NCBI RefSeq assembly: GCF_014217215.1
Contig: NZ_CP056080.1
Coordinates: 1,054,001-1,118,000 of the forward strand
Length of the DNA: 64,000 nt
Origin: Rothia nasimurium
GTDB taxonomy: Bacteria > Actinomycetota > Actinomycetes > Actinomycetales > Micrococcaceae
Direction: 5' to 3'
Both the position numbers and the translations under genes were made by a program. A model generated the notes under the pieces. It was given only the letters and a program-made list of their open reading frames with translations. It ran no database searches and had not been told where the DNA came from. Below are positions 1-9,038 of the stretch, piece by piece; position 1 is the first letter of the stretch; every line of letters begins with the position of its first letter.

Positions 1-1
1 C

Positions 2-265
2 ACCGAGCGCCGCACCGCAACCTCCGATGCCTTACGCATCATGCACACCCCAGAACTCGGCATCTGTACCCTACCGGTAGATCTACAGGGCAACTTCACC
101 GTGACCGAAGACCGCATCCGCTACGCCTTCGAAAAGGCAGCCGGTAATTTTGATGAACTCTATCGGCAGTTCTCTGCGGCTGTTGGCCAGCCCTGGGACG
201 ACGAACTTGAGCCCCTGCGTCCTAACGCCTCATCGGCCAGTGCTACCGTCAGGCTCCGGGACTAA
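2..265 (+). CDS. DUF3145 family protein, C-terminal part
   Basis: This is the last 87 codons of a gene that enters from the left edge; the frame is open to the window start, so the ATG at 41 is probably internal. The motifs MHTPELGI, EDRIRYAFE and QPWDDELEPLR match the C-terminal half of the actinobacterial DUF3145 family, whose role is unknown. Members of this family commonly lie beside the fatty-acid synthesis genes, as here, where fabF converges on it. The shared terminator at 298-343 separates the two. The family call is good; no function can be assigned. Confidence 0.75.
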   Translation, partial: TERRTATSDALRIMHTPELGICTLPVDLQGNFTVTEDRIRYAFEKAAGNFDELYRQFSAAVGQPWDDELEPLRPNASSASATVRLRD

Positions 266-297
266 GGCAAGAGCACCCGCCCCAGACAGAGCACAGA

Positions 298-343
298 AAA
301 GGGCCCTTCTGCCCGAACCAGAGTTCGCGCAGAAGGGCCCTTT
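298..343. terminator. Bidirectional terminator between DUF3145 gene and fabF
   Basis: A perfect 15-bp stem (298-312 with 329-343) and a 16-nt loop lie between two convergent genes. The stem starts with AAA and ends with TTT, so it can end transcripts from both sides. Confidence 0.85.
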
Positions 344-367
344 CTCACAAGCTAGACCAGCACGGTG

Positions 368-1639
368 TTAGTTACTGATGCTACGGAAAGCCGCTACAGC
401 GTTGTGGCCACCAAAACCAAAGGAGTTCGAGACAGCAACAATCTCACCGGCGGGAAGGTCCCGTGCCTCGGTGACAACGTCGAGGTCAATCTCAGGGTCC
501 TTGTTCTCCAGGTTAATGGTGCAGGGAGCCTTACGGTGGTAAACCGCAAGAACAGTCAGCACAGCTTCAAGAGCACCGGCACCGCCGAGCAGGTGACCGG
601 TCATTGACTTGGTTGCAGATACAGCTACCTTGCCGGTGTGCTCCCCGAAGACCTCACGCAGAGCCAGGGACTCGGGGATATCACCCACGGGAGTAGAGGT
701 TGCGTGCGCATTGACGTGCACTACCTGCTCGGGAGAAATACCGCCATCGGTCAGAGCCTCCTGCAGGGCGCGGGTAGCACCCAGAGCAGCCGGGTCGGGA
801 GCTGTGATGTGGTGGGCGTCCGCTGAGACGCCGGTGCCAGCCAGCTCCGCGTAGATACGGGCTCCGCGGGCCAGCGCGTGCTCCTCAGATTCAAGAATTA
901 GCGCAGCACCGCCCTCACCCATCACAAAACCGTCGCGGCCGGTATCGTAGGGGCGGGAAGCACCAGCAGGGTCATCGTTGCGGGTCGATAGGGCCTGCAT
1001 CTTTGCAAAGGCGCCAATCGTCATGGGGTGGATTGCAGCCTCAGAACCACCGGCAATCACCACATCGGCCTTACCCGAGCGAATCAGCATCAGGCCGAGC
1101 TCGAGAGCTTCGGTCGACGATGCGCAGGCGGACACCACGGTCTGGGCAGCGCCACGGGCCTTCAGATTCATCGAGACGGCAGCAGCATTTGAGTTGGGCA
1201 TCAGCATGGGAACCGTCATAGGCAGCATACGGCGAGGGCCCTTCTCGCGCAGAGTATCCCAGGCATCAAGCAGAGTCCACACACCACCGATACCGGTACC
1301 AAAAGCAACCGCGGTCCGCAGCGGATCGCACTCTTCAGCAGCCTCAGCGTCAGGGCCGCTAAAACCGGCGTCCTCCCAGGCCTCACGCGCAGCAACCAAA
1401 GCCAGCTGACCCGAGGGGTCCAGGCGCTTAGCCTCAACCTTAGTCAGGCGGCCCGAATCAACAGCATCTACAGCCACACGGCCAGCAATCGAAACCGGCA
1501 GGTCGAATTCCTCAACCCAGGGCTCTTCAATAGTGGTGATGCCTGAGACACCTGCAAGCGCATTTTCCCAGGTCGTCGGGACATCCCCACCGATGGGGGT
1601 GGTGGCGCCGAGGCCGGTGACCACAACTTTACGAGTCAT
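368..1639 (-). CDS. fabF: Beta-ketoacyl-ACP synthase II
   Basis: This condensing enzyme extends acyl-ACP with malonyl-ACP in type II fatty acid synthesis in the cytoplasm. The 423-residue product carries the thiolase-fold catalytic set: Cys172 in VSACASS, His312 in VNAHATSTP, Lys344 in SATKSMTG and His349. Its length is close to the usual 410-420 residues. The start at 1639 is chosen over an upstream in-frame start at 1699 because an AAGGA ribosome site lies just before it and the protein then begins with the family's MTRKVVVTGLG. It is the last gene of a minus-strand run fabD-fabH-acpP-fabF and ends at a bidirectional terminator. Confidence 0.95.
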   Translation of the reverse strand: MTRKVVVTGLGATTPIGGDVPTTWENALAGVSGITTIEEPWVEEFDLPVSIAGRVAVDAVDSGRLTKVEAKRLDPSGQLALVAAREAWEDAGFSGPDAEAAEECDPLRTAVAFGTGIGGVWTLLDAWDTLREKGPRRMLPMTVPMLMPNSNAAAVSMNLKARGAAQTVVSACASSTEALELGLMLIRSGKADVVIAGGSEAAIHPMTIGAFAKMQALSTRNDDPAGASRPYDTGRDGFVMGEGGAALILESEEHALARGARIYAELAGTGVSADAHHITAPDPAALGATRALQEALTDGGISPEQVVHVNAHATSTPVGDIPESLALREVFGEHTGKVAVSATKSMTGHLLGGAGALEAVLTVLAVYHRKAPCTINLENKDPEIDLDVVTEARDLPAGEIVAVSNSFGFGGHNAVAAFRSISN

Positions 1640-1731
1640 GCTTGATTCCTTCGAATACAGTCTTGGGTTGGGGTAAAGAATAAAAAGCAGGTTGGGCACG
1701 ATAAGACCGTGCCCAACCTGGTCAACGCGAC

Positions 1732-1971
1732 TTAGGCGTTAGCGATGAAGTTAACAGCGTCGCCGACGGTCTTCAGGTTCTTGACCTCTTCGTCGGGAAT
1801 GGTAACGCCGAACTTTTCCTCGGCGTTCACAACGATGGTCATCATTGAGATGGAGTCGATGTCCAGGTCTTCTGTGAAGGACTTCTCGAGCTGGACGTCC
1901 TCAACCTCTACACCGGTCTCTTCGTTCACGATTTCTGCAAGACCTGCGAGGATTTCGTTCTGATCTGCCAT
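1732..1971 (-). CDS. acpP: Acyl carrier protein
   Basis: This small acidic protein of 79 residues carries growing acyl chains on a phosphopantetheine arm. The attachment serine is Ser40 in the motif LDIDSIS, a variant of the usual DSLD/DSLS. An AAGGAG ribosome site sits six to seven bases before the ATG. A gap of about 230 bases to fabH upstream leaves room for its own promoter, which would suit the high demand for ACP. It lies between fabH and fabF in the fatty-acid synthesis cluster. Confidence 0.95.
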   Translation of the reverse strand: MADQNEILAGLAEIVNEETGVEVEDVQLEKSFTEDLDIDSISMMTIVVNAEEKFGVTIPDEEVKNLKTVGDAVNFIANA

Positions 1972-2205
1972 GATGGCTCCTTCGTCTTAGTATGAGTGGC
2001 GTGGGGCCACTGATGTAACTCACCGCGCAGGGGTGCGCAGCGGCTGAGGGATAAGTGGGCAGAGCCCACTTTAGCTTCCAAAATTGAGTGTAGCCCCTAG
2101 CCCGCACAAAGCTAAGCTGTGACGCCACCTAATTTTTGAAATAAATCTAACATTTTGTCAAAATACGGTGCGGACGTCCGCCTCGCCGACCCGGCACAGG
2201 GCAGG

Positions 2206-3231
2206 TTAGGGGAGCACAACAACCTGGGCCGCGTAGGCCAGACCCGCACCGAAACCAATCTGCAGGGCAAACTTACCAGAGAGGTCGGGGTTGTCCTGAA
2301 GCAGCTGGTGGGCAGCTAGCGGAACAGAGGCAGCAGAGGTGTTACCTGCACACTCGATATCGCGGGCCACCACAACGCTCTCGGGTAGCTTCAGGGTTTT
2401 CACCATCTGGTCGATAATGCGCATGTTGGCCTGGTGGGTCACCAGCGCCCCCAGGTCATCTGCAGTAATACCGGCGGCATCGAGAGCCTTCTGCGCAACC
2501 TTAGCCATCTCCCAGACAGCCCAACGGAAGACCGTCTGACCGTCCTGACGCAGGGTCGGCCAAAGCTTCTCGCCCTCCTGCACCGGGTTAGCCACAAAAT
2601 CACGGTTGCGGATATCAAGCATGGAATGGGTCATACCCACAGCGCCCCAGCGCTCGCCGTCCGACCCCCAGATAGTGGGGCCAATGCCGGGTTCATCAGA
2701 GGCACCTACGACCGCCGCACCAGCACCGTCACCGAGCAGGAAGGAAATGGTGCGTTCGGTGTTGTCGATGAAGTCTGAGAGTTTCTCAACGCCGATGACC
2801 AGAACCTTCTGGGCGGTGCCGGAGCGTACCAGGGCGTCCGCCTGGGCAACGCCGTAGCAGAAACCTGCACAGGCTGCCGAAATATCGTAAGCGGGCGCCT
2901 TGGACCCCACAGCTTCAGCTACCAGGGGTGCGAGGGCGGGGGTTGCGTAGGGGTGGGAGATGGTGGCGATGATGACGGCATCCAGCTCTTCACCCTGTAC
3001 ACCTGAGGCGGCCAGGGCGTCCTGGGCAGCTCCCACAGCAAGATTTGTTACAGAAATCTTTTCTGAGGCACGGTGGCGGGTCTTGATGCCGGTGCGCTGA
3101 ACGATCCATTCATCTGAGGAGTCGATCGGGCCGGCAATATCGTCGTTGGTGACGATCAGGTCGGGGCGGGCAGCACCGTAGCCCAGAATACGGGAGTAGC
3201 GGTTGGGATCAACCTGCTTGAGAGTAGGCAT
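2206..3231 (-). CDS. fabH: Beta-ketoacyl-ACP synthase III
   Basis: KAS III starts fatty acid synthesis by condensing a short acyl-CoA with malonyl-ACP. In actinobacteria it often prefers branched primers. The 341-residue product has the catalytic triad Cys121 (SAACAGF), His266 (VTHQANM) and Asn297 (CAGNTSA). The ATG at 3231 follows an AAAGGA ribosome site. It is 23 bases downstream of fabD, so the two are very likely cotranscribed. The roughly 20-residue N-terminal extension before the catalytic fold is typical of actinobacterial forms. Confidence 0.95.
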   Translation of the reverse strand: MPTLKQVDPNRYSRILGYGAARPDLIVTNDDIAGPIDSSDEWIVQRTGIKTRHRASEKISVTNLAVGAAQDALAASGVQGEELDAVIIATISHPYATPALAPLVAEAVGSKAPAYDISAACAGFCYGVAQADALVRSGTAQKVLVIGVEKLSDFIDNTERTISFLLGDGAGAAVVGASDEPGIGPTIWGSDGERWGAVGMTHSMLDIRNRDFVANPVQEGEKLWPTLRQDGQTVFRWAVWEMAKVAQKALDAAGITADDLGALVTHQANMRIIDQMVKTLKLPESVVVARDIECAGNTSAASVPLAAHQLLQDNPDLSGKFALQIGFGAGLAYAAQVVVLP

Positions 3232-3254
3232 CGTGAAGTCCTTTCAGGGAAACT

Positions 3255-4166
3255 TTAGGCCTGGAGAGCCTGGGCTAGGGCGGCAATGTCATCGGGGGTG
3301 TTGATGGCGGACGCCGGTGTGCCGCGCATACCGCGCTTGGCCAGGCCCACGAGGGTACCAGCGGGAGCAACCTCAACAAGGTGGGTAACTTCTCGCTCCG
3401 CGAGGGTTGCCATGCACAGGTCCCAGCGGACGGGGCGGGTCACCTGGGCAACCAGCGATTCAAGGGCCGCTGCCCCTGAGGCAACGGGCTGGCCGTCGAA
3501 GTTTGAGAGCAGCTCAGCAGTCGGTTCTGCGGGGGAGAGGCCTGCCGCAAAGTCTGCCAGGGGCCCCTGGGCTGCCGCCATGTAGTCGGTATGGAAGGCA
3601 CCGGCTACCTTCAGCGGAATCACGCGGGTCTTGGCGGGCGGGTTCTCGGCGAAAGCTGCAAGAGCGTCGATGGAACCAGCGGCTACAATCTGCCCGCCGC
3701 CGTTCGAGTTGGCGGCGGTGAGGTTTGCTTCAGCGATAGCGGCGCGGACGTCGTCCTCAACTCCGCCGAGCACGGCGGCCATGCCGGTGGGGGTAGCGGC
3801 AGCTGCCTGAGCCATGCCGTCGGCCCGTACCTTGATAAAACGCATGGCGTCCTCTTCGGTGAGCACACCGGCTAGGGCTGAAGCGGTAATTTCACCTACC
3901 GAATGACCGGCAAAAATAAGCTTCTGGCCCTCTAGAGTCTTCTGGGCTAGGCGACCGGTGACAAGACCAGCTGCCATAATCAGGGGCTGGGCAATAGCGG
4001 TGTCCTTGATGGTTTCCTCATCGGCCTCGGTGCCGTAATGAACCAGGTCGAGCTCTACAGCTTCAGAGAGACGCTCGAGGTGGGGGCGTACCCCGTCGAC
4101 GTTTAACCAGTTTGTGAGGAATCCGGGCTTCTGCGACCCCTGGCCGGGGCACACCAGTGCTATCAC
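3255..4166 (-). CDS. fabD: Malonyl-CoA:ACP transacylase
   Basis: This enzyme moves malonyl groups from CoA to ACP and so feeds FabH and FabF. The 303-residue product begins MIALVCPGQGSQ, the standard N-terminal motif, and has the nucleophile Ser89 in GHSVGE. The start codon is GTG with an AAGGCGG ribosome site upstream. It is the first gene of the minus-strand fatty acid operon, so the operon promoter should lie in the 300 bases between it and the terminator of aceE. Confidence 0.94.
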   Translation of the reverse strand: MIALVCPGQGSQKPGFLTNWLNVDGVRPHLERLSEAVELDLVHYGTEADEETIKDTAIAQPLIMAAGLVTGRLAQKTLEGQKLIFAGHSVGEITASALAGVLTEEDAMRFIKVRADGMAQAAAATPTGMAAVLGGVEDDVRAAIAEANLTAANSNGGGQIVAAGSIDALAAFAENPPAKTRVIPLKVAGAFHTDYMAAAQGPLADFAAGLSPAEPTAELLSNFDGQPVASGAAALESLVAQVTRPVRWDLCMATLAEREVTHLVEVAPAGTLVGLAKRGMRGTPASAINTPDDIAALAQALQA

Positions 4167-4369
4167 GCGTAACCGCCTTGAAAATAGAGTTTGAGACCTA
4201 GAACTTGAAAGTTTCTAGCGCTTTGTTCAAATAACTATCCTACTCCTGTTAGCAGGCCAGCTGGGACGGCACAGCTGTTCAATCTCAAAAGCCAAGAAAA
4301 CTCACAGCTAAGGGCTTCGGCCCAAGAAAACTAGAGGGTAAGACCGACTAGGCAAAAGACTGCCCAGAA

Positions 4370-4402
4370 CAAAAACGGCCCCCACGATAATCGTGGGGGC
4401 CG
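4370..4402 (-). terminator. Terminator after aceE
   Basis: A 14-bp perfect inverted repeat (4375-4402) has an essentially closed loop. Read on the minus strand it is followed by TTTTT, so it ends the aceE transcript. The rest of the 300-base gap up to fabD should hold the fab operon promoter, which I cannot place with confidence. Confidence 0.85.
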
Positions 4403-4466
4403 TCCTCCTTACACTCAGCGCGAATCTAGGACTCGCTGTGAGCTAGGAAGTGATCAGCACAGGGTC

Positions 4467-7208
4467 TTAGGCGTCGCCACCGGCGGAACCTGAGGTGCCT
4501 GCGTTGATGTTGTTCAGGTCGTACTTCTCGAAGGCCTTAGCAGGTGCATCAGCGGGGACCTCGCCTCGCTTAGCCAGCATCTGCAGGGTACGGACGACGA
4601 TGGACTCGGCGTCAATCTTGAAGAAGCGGCGGGCACCGGCGCGGGTGTCTGAGAAGCCGAAGCCGTCTGCACCCAGGGTCGCGAATTCGTTGGGAACGAA
4701 CTGGCGGATGCCGTCCATCAGGTCGGTCTGGTAGTCAGACACAGCGACGATGGGGCCGGTTGCACCCTCAAGCTGCTGGGCAACGAAGGGGGTGCGGGGG
4801 GTGGCGGACGGGTTGGTCAGCAGCTCGCGCTCGGCGGCAAGGCCGTCGCGGCGCAGGTTGGTCCATGAGGTAACTGACCAGACGTCTGCTGAGACGCCCC
4901 AGTCCTCGGCCAGAATCTGCTGTGCCTTTTCAGCCCAGGGAACTGCAACGCCTGAGGCTAGAAGCTGGGCGCGGGGGCCGTCATTCTTTGCCTCGTGCAG
5001 GCGGTAGATACCGCCGAGCAGGCCGTCAACATCGAGGTTCTCGGGTTCAGCGGGGTGCTGAATGGGCTCGTTGTAGACGGTGATGTAGTACATGACGTTG
5101 TGGTCTTCGTCCTTGTCACCGTACATGTGCTCGATACCGCGCTTGACGATGTGGCCGATTTCGTAACCGTAGGCAGGGTCGTAGTGGATCACTGCGGGGT
5201 TGGTGCCGGCCAGGACCGGTGAGTGGCCGTCTGCGTGCTGCAAGCCTTCACCGGTAAGGGTGGTGCGGCCAGCAGTTGCGCCCATGATGAAGCCGCGAGT
5301 CATCTGGTCAGCTGCTGCCCAGAAGGCATCGCCGGTGCGCTGGAAACCGAACATCGAGTAGAAGATGTAGACGGGGATCATGGGTTCGCCGTGGGTGTCG
5401 TAGGAGGAACCTACGGCGGTGAAAGCAGCGGTGCCGCCAGCCTCATTGATGCCCACGTGAATAATCTTGCCCTCGGGGGATTCCTTGTAGGCCAGCATGA
5501 GTTCACGGTCAACTGCCAGGTAGTTCTGGCCGTTGGGGTTGTAAATCTTGGCGGTGGGGAAGTAGGAGTCCATGCCGAAGGTTCGGGCCTCATCGGGGAT
5601 GATGGGCACGATGCGGTGGCCGAAGTCCTTCTCACGCATGAGGTCCTTGAGCAGACGCACGAAGGTCATGGTGGTAGCAGCCATCTGCTTACCGGTGCCC
5701 TTGAATGCACCCTTGTAGGCCTTGTCTGAGGGCAGGGTAATCTTGGGCTGAACGTTCTTGCGGGAGGGGACGAAGCCACCCAGTTCCTCACGGCGGGCCA
5801 TGAGGTACTTGTACTCTTCGGAGTCCTTACCGGGGTGGTAGTAGGGCGGGTTGTAGAGGTCCTTCTCCAGCTCTTCATCGGAGATGGGGATACGCAGGTG
5901 GTCGCGGAACTGCTTCAGGTCTTCCATCGACAGCTTCTTCATCTGGTGGGTGGCGTTGCGGGCCTCGAAGGAGGCACCCAGGCCGTAACCCTTAACAGAC
6001 TGAGCAAGAACGACCGTGGGCTGACCCTTGTGCTCAACAGCTGCCTTGAAGGCTGAGTAAACCTTCTGGTAGTCGTGAGCGCCGCGCTTCATAGCCCAGA
6101 TTTCGTCATCGGTCATGTCCGCAACGAGTTCCTTGGTCTCAGGGGTCTGGCCAAAGAAGTGCTCGCGGATGAAGCCGCCGGACTCGGCCTTGTAGGTCTG
6201 GTAGTCGCCGTCGCGGGTTTCGTTCATGATGCGGACGAGCTCGCCGGACTTGTCCTTCTCGAGCAGGGAGTCCCATTCACGGCCCCAGAGGACCTTGATG
6301 ACGTTCCAGCCTGCGCCGCGGAAGAAGGCTTCAAGTTCCTGAACGATCTTGCCGTTACCGCGAACGGGGCCGTCCAAACGCTGCAGGTTGCAGTTGACCA
6401 CGAAGGTCAGGTTATCGAGCTTGTCGTTGGCAGCCAGCTGCAGGGCACCGCGTGACTCGGGCTCATCCATTTCGCCGTCACCCAGGAATGCCCAGACGTG
6501 CTGGTCTGAGGTGTCCTTGATGCCGCGGTTGTGCAGGTACTTGTTGAACTGTGCCTGGTGGATGGCGTTCAAGGGGCCAAGGCCCATTGAAACCGTGGGG
6601 AACTGCCAGAAATCAGGCAGGTTACGGGGGTGAGGGTAGGAGGGCAGGTGGGTGCCCTGCTTGGTCTTTTCCTGGCGGAAGCCGTCGAGCTGCTCTTCGG
6701 TGATGCGGCCTTCGAGGAAGGCACGTGCGTAGTTACCGGGGGATGAGTGGCCCTGGAAGAAAATCTGGTCGCCGCCACCGGGGTGGTTGCGGCCACGGAA
6801 GAAGTGGTTGAAACCTACTTCATAGAGGGTAGCTACACCCGCGTAGGATGAGATGTGACCGCCTACGCCAATGGTAGCCTTCTGGGCGCGCTGAACCATC
6901 ATGGCAGCGTTCCAGCGCAGCATAGCGCGGTAGCGGCGTTCAATCTGTTCGTCGCCGGGGTATTCGGGTTCCTGATCGACAGGAATGGTGTTGACGTAGT
7001 CAGTGGTGGTCACCATGGGTACGGTGATCGACTTCTGGCCAGCGCGCTGCATGAGTGAGCGCACGATGAACTGTGCACGTTCGGTGCCGTGAGCTTCAAC
7101 CAGGTCGTCGAAAGACTCAATCCACTCGCTGGTCTCTTCGGGATCAATATCGGTGAAGCTGTTGGTCAGTGCACTCAAAACGTGATCGTTCGTTTCTGAG
7201 GGTCCCAC
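4467..7208 (-). CDS. aceE: Pyruvate dehydrogenase E1 component, homodimeric type
   Basis: This is the thiamine-diphosphate E1 enzyme that decarboxylates pyruvate and acetylates the E2 lipoyl groups. At 913 residues it has the length of the single-chain AceE class. Recognisable segments include [19 protein letters not shown], the ThDP-binding region around [10 protein letters not shown] and the C-terminal transketolase-like domain. Translation starts at GTG (7208) with an AGAGAGG site upstream. It has no E2 or E3 gene beside it; in actinobacteria these are often elsewhere. A DUF3052 gene diverges from it, a pairing also seen in mycobacteria. Confidence 0.95.
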   Translation of the reverse strand: MGPSETNDHVLSALTNSFTDIDPEETSEWIESFDDLVEAHGTERAQFIVRSLMQRAGQKSITVPMVTTTDYVNTIPVDQEPEYPGDEQIERRYRAMLRWNAAMMVQRAQKATIGVGGHISSYAGVATLYEVGFNHFFRGRNHPGGGDQIFFQGHSSPGNYARAFLEGRITEEQLDGFRQEKTKQGTHLPSYPHPRNLPDFWQFPTVSMGLGPLNAIHQAQFNKYLHNRGIKDTSDQHVWAFLGDGEMDEPESRGALQLAANDKLDNLTFVVNCNLQRLDGPVRGNGKIVQELEAFFRGAGWNVIKVLWGREWDSLLEKDKSGELVRIMNETRDGDYQTYKAESGGFIREHFFGQTPETKELVADMTDDEIWAMKRGAHDYQKVYSAFKAAVEHKGQPTVVLAQSVKGYGLGASFEARNATHQMKKLSMEDLKQFRDHLRIPISDEELEKDLYNPPYYHPGKDSEEYKYLMARREELGGFVPSRKNVQPKITLPSDKAYKGAFKGTGKQMAATTMTFVRLLKDLMREKDFGHRIVPIIPDEARTFGMDSYFPTAKIYNPNGQNYLAVDRELMLAYKESPEGKIIHVGINEAGGTAAFTAVGSSYDTHGEPMIPVYIFYSMFGFQRTGDAFWAAADQMTRGFIMGATAGRTTLTGEGLQHADGHSPVLAGTNPAVIHYDPAYGYEIGHIVKRGIEHMYGDKDEDHNVMYYITVYNEPIQHPAEPENLDVDGLLGGIYRLHEAKNDGPRAQLLASGVAVPWAEKAQQILAEDWGVSADVWSVTSWTNLRRDGLAAERELLTNPSATPRTPFVAQQLEGATGPIVAVSDYQTDLMDGIRQFVPNEFATLGADGFGFSDTRAGARRFFKIDAESIVVRTLQMLAKRGEVPADAPAKAFEKYDLNNINAGTSGSAGGDA

Positions 7209-7588
7209 TAGTCAACCTCTCTTTGTTGTAGGGGTATGTGTTCACCAGCGGCAGCGTATGTGCCTGGTGAGCCTTGGGTGTATGTCTTGCGCGGCCGGTG
7301 GGCAGGCGCTAAGACAACTTCTCTTCTATGTTGTCACAATTTGCCGGTTTTAAGGTCGTGGTTTCAGGGATTTAAGGGTGTGAAATAGCCGTCACTTGCC
7401 CCTTCTTTTTCTGTGGGTGAAATTAGGTGACCTGTTTTGGTCGTGTTCTGTTGATTTGGAGCCTTGAAGCGTGTTCAGTAGGAACTATGAGCATGCCTGT
7501 GCTCACTCATCAAAGGAGTGGACACTGGTGCGCAGGGGTCTGCGGAATGGCAAGCCCGTTACTTTCTTTTGATTCTTGGAGGACATAC
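7209..7588. promoter_or_regulatory. Divergent intergenic region between aceE and DUF3052 gene
   Basis: This 380-base stretch has no supported gene and must contain the promoters of both divergent genes. An in-frame extension of the DUF3052 gene to 7427 exists but shows no family similarity. I see no clear operator apart from a short GAGCA/TGCTC inverted repeat near 7490-7505. Confidence 0.4.
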
Positions 7589-8005
7589 GTGAGCGCCACC
7601 GGTGCTACTAAAGAGACTGTTGGTCAGAAGCTAGGACTGCCTGCTGGCAGCCTGATGCAGGAGTTTGGCTACGATGAGGACGTCGACTTCGACTTGCGCG
7701 ATGCCCTGGAGGATTTTCTGGGTACAGAACTGCTCGATGAAGACGACCAAGAAGTGGTCGACGGTATCTTGCTGTGGTGGCGTGCTGAAGATGGCGATCT
7801 GGTCGACGGGCTTATGGATGTGCTGGCAACCCTGGATGAGGGGGGAGTCGTGTGGCTTCTGACTCCAAAGAACGGTCGCGAGGGGCATATCCCGCCGGTG
7901 GAGATTCAAGAAGCAGCTCCATTAGCGGGTTTGCATGTGACTACATCTGAGTCTCTGGCGCATGACTGGGCTGCTTCCCGCCTGGTGATGAAGCAAGGGA
8001 AATAG
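7589..8005 (+). CDS. DUF3052 family protein
   Basis: The 138-residue product matches the actinobacterial DUF3052 family through the motifs QKLGLPAG, FGYDEDVD, VDGILLWWR and VWLLTPKNGREG. It is small, acidic and apparently cytoplasmic. Its biochemical role is not established. The start is GTG at 7589, chosen because GGAGG lies at 7578-7582 and the family similarity begins there. It is transcribed away from aceE; the same neighbourhood occurs in mycobacteria (Rv2239c near aceE Rv2241). A terminator follows at once. Confidence 0.85.
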   Translation: MSATGATKETVGQKLGLPAGSLMQEFGYDEDVDFDLRDALEDFLGTELLDEDDQEVVDGILLWWRAEDGDLVDGLMDVLATLDEGGVVWLLTPKNGREGHIPPVEIQEAAPLAGLHVTTSESLAHDWAASRLVMKQGK

Positions 8006-8010
8006 GAATG

Positions 8011-8045
8011 AGGGCCTTCTGTCTCGTGAGACAGGGGCCCTTTTT
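8011..8045 (+). terminator. Terminator after DUF3052 gene
   Basis: The stem AGGGCC..CTGTCTC pairs with GAGACAG..GGCCCT and is followed by five T residues, directly after the stop codon. Confidence 0.85.
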
Positions 8046-8269
8046 GGCAGATCTTGGCGCTGAAAGGGGCTGTGTAGAAAAAAGTTAATAATTTTTTTAA
8101 AAAAATATAACCCCATGTCAAGATGGGATTTTCTGACATTTGTCTGTTAAAAATGGTCAGAAAATCGGGTCTTTTTGCGCTTCGGGGGAGTATTTCGATT
8201 TGCGCAGCTGTTCTGACCTGCGTAGAGTATTACATGTCGCCGCGAGAGATAACGCGGAAGAGACAGTAA

Positions 8270-8342
8270 GGGTCTTTAGCTCAGCTGGTAGAGCGCCACG
8301 TTTACACCGTGGATGTCATCGGTTCGATCCCGGTAGGACCCA
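8270..8342 (+). tRNA. tRNA-Val (anticodon TAC)
   Basis: The acceptor GGGTCTT pairs with AGGACCC, with one G-T pair. The D arm TAGCTCAGCTGG, the anticodon loop TTTACAC with TAC, and the T arm with GGTTCGATCC are all present. No CCA is encoded; the bases after the discriminator are CCG. A terminator follows within six bases, so this is a single-gene unit. Confidence 0.95.
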
Positions 8343-8347
8343 CCGAT

Positions 8348-8376
8348 AAGCCCCACACTTCGCTGTGGGGCTTTTT
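8348..8376 (+). terminator. Terminator after tRNA-Val
   Basis: The stem AAGCCCCACA pairs with TGTGGGGCTT around a CTTCGC-type loop and is followed by TTTTT. Confidence 0.9.
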
Positions 8377-8487
8377 GCTGCCCAGCCCCTATTCTCATGC
8401 AAGAAATCTTTGGAAGAGGATCTGTAGGCGCATATGGGGGCGCACCTCACCCCTGTTTTTCCCTCTCGGTGCGCGAATTCTAGGTAA

Positions 8488-8601
8488 ATTATTAATCTCA
8501 TTATTACTGGCCTCTACACCGGTTACATCGCGACCTACTCAGTCGACGGCGTAGCTAGCACTACCTCGTCTACCGTTGCACCTTCAACTAAGACTTCCTA
8601 A
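8488..8601 (+). pseudogene. Possible gene remnant, C-terminal tail
   Basis: This 37-codon open stretch between stop codons encodes a peptide with TGLYTGYIATYSVDG followed by a Ser/Thr-rich tail and a stop. A terminator follows 30 bases later, as after a real gene. There is no usable start codon or ribosome site. The simplest reading is the surviving 3' end of a deleted gene, perhaps for a secreted protein. I do not recognise the family, and chance coding is possible. Confidence 0.3.
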
Positions 8602-8627
8602 GGGCAATTTTTACAACCCACATTAAA

Positions 8628-8662
8628 GAGGGGAGAGCTCCACACCGGGCTCTTCCCTTTTT
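8628..8662 (+). terminator. Orphan terminator downstream of the remnant
   Basis: The stem GGGAGAGC (8631-8638) pairs with GCTCTTCCC (8649-8657) and is followed by TTTTT. No intact gene precedes it, which supports the idea that a gene was lost here. Confidence 0.75.
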
Positions 8663-8754
8663 CTGTCCGCTACCAGACCGTACAGTATTCTTTGAGGGAT
8701 AACTGCCGAGCCAATAATCTCGATACATAAACGCCTACGAGGAGTAGCCCTTTG

Positions 8755-8940
8755 ATGAATAGAAACTTTAAGCCTCGAAACTTTACCGCAGTCTTCTTGT
8801 CCGTAACCTGGCTACTTATCTCTATCTTCTTCATCACTCAAGGAACCATGGTGACCCTATGGTCGATTTTTGCGTGTGTGGCTCTGGTTATCGGGGCTGC
8901 GGCAGTGTGGGTGCTGTTTACCGATACCTACGATTCCTAA
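8755..8940 (+). CDS. Small membrane protein, two transmembrane segments
   Basis: The 61-residue product has a basic N-terminus (MNRNFKPRNF) and two hydrophobic segments, about residues 11-28 and 31-52. It ends in a short acidic tail. GGAG at 8741-8744 supports the ATG at 8755. I do not recognise a family; it resembles the many short actinobacterial membrane proteins of unknown role. It stands alone, downstream of the remnant and upstream of gnd. Confidence 0.6.
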   Translation: MNRNFKPRNFTAVFLSVTWLLISIFFITQGTMVTLWSIFACVALVIGAAAVWVLFTDTYDS

Positions 8941-9026
8941 AAACCCATGATCCCTACTGCTCTCCCATAATGTGAGAGTTTGCTTCATCTCACCCGGCCC
9001 TGAAGCATAAATAGAGCAGACCAGCG

Positions 9027-9038
9027 TAGGCTTAAGAC
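9027..9038 (+). promoter_or_regulatory. -10 element for leaderless gnd transcript
   Basis: TAGGCT (9027-9032) fits the actinobacterial TANNNT -10 box and lies six bases before the ATG. There is no purine-rich ribosome site, so the mRNA probably starts at or next to the start codon. Confidence 0.6.

Noticed and set aside
5223-5729. A 168-codon frame antisense to aceE
   Set aside because: It is a shadow of the aceE codons with a low-complexity Gly/Val/Ala composition and no translation signals.
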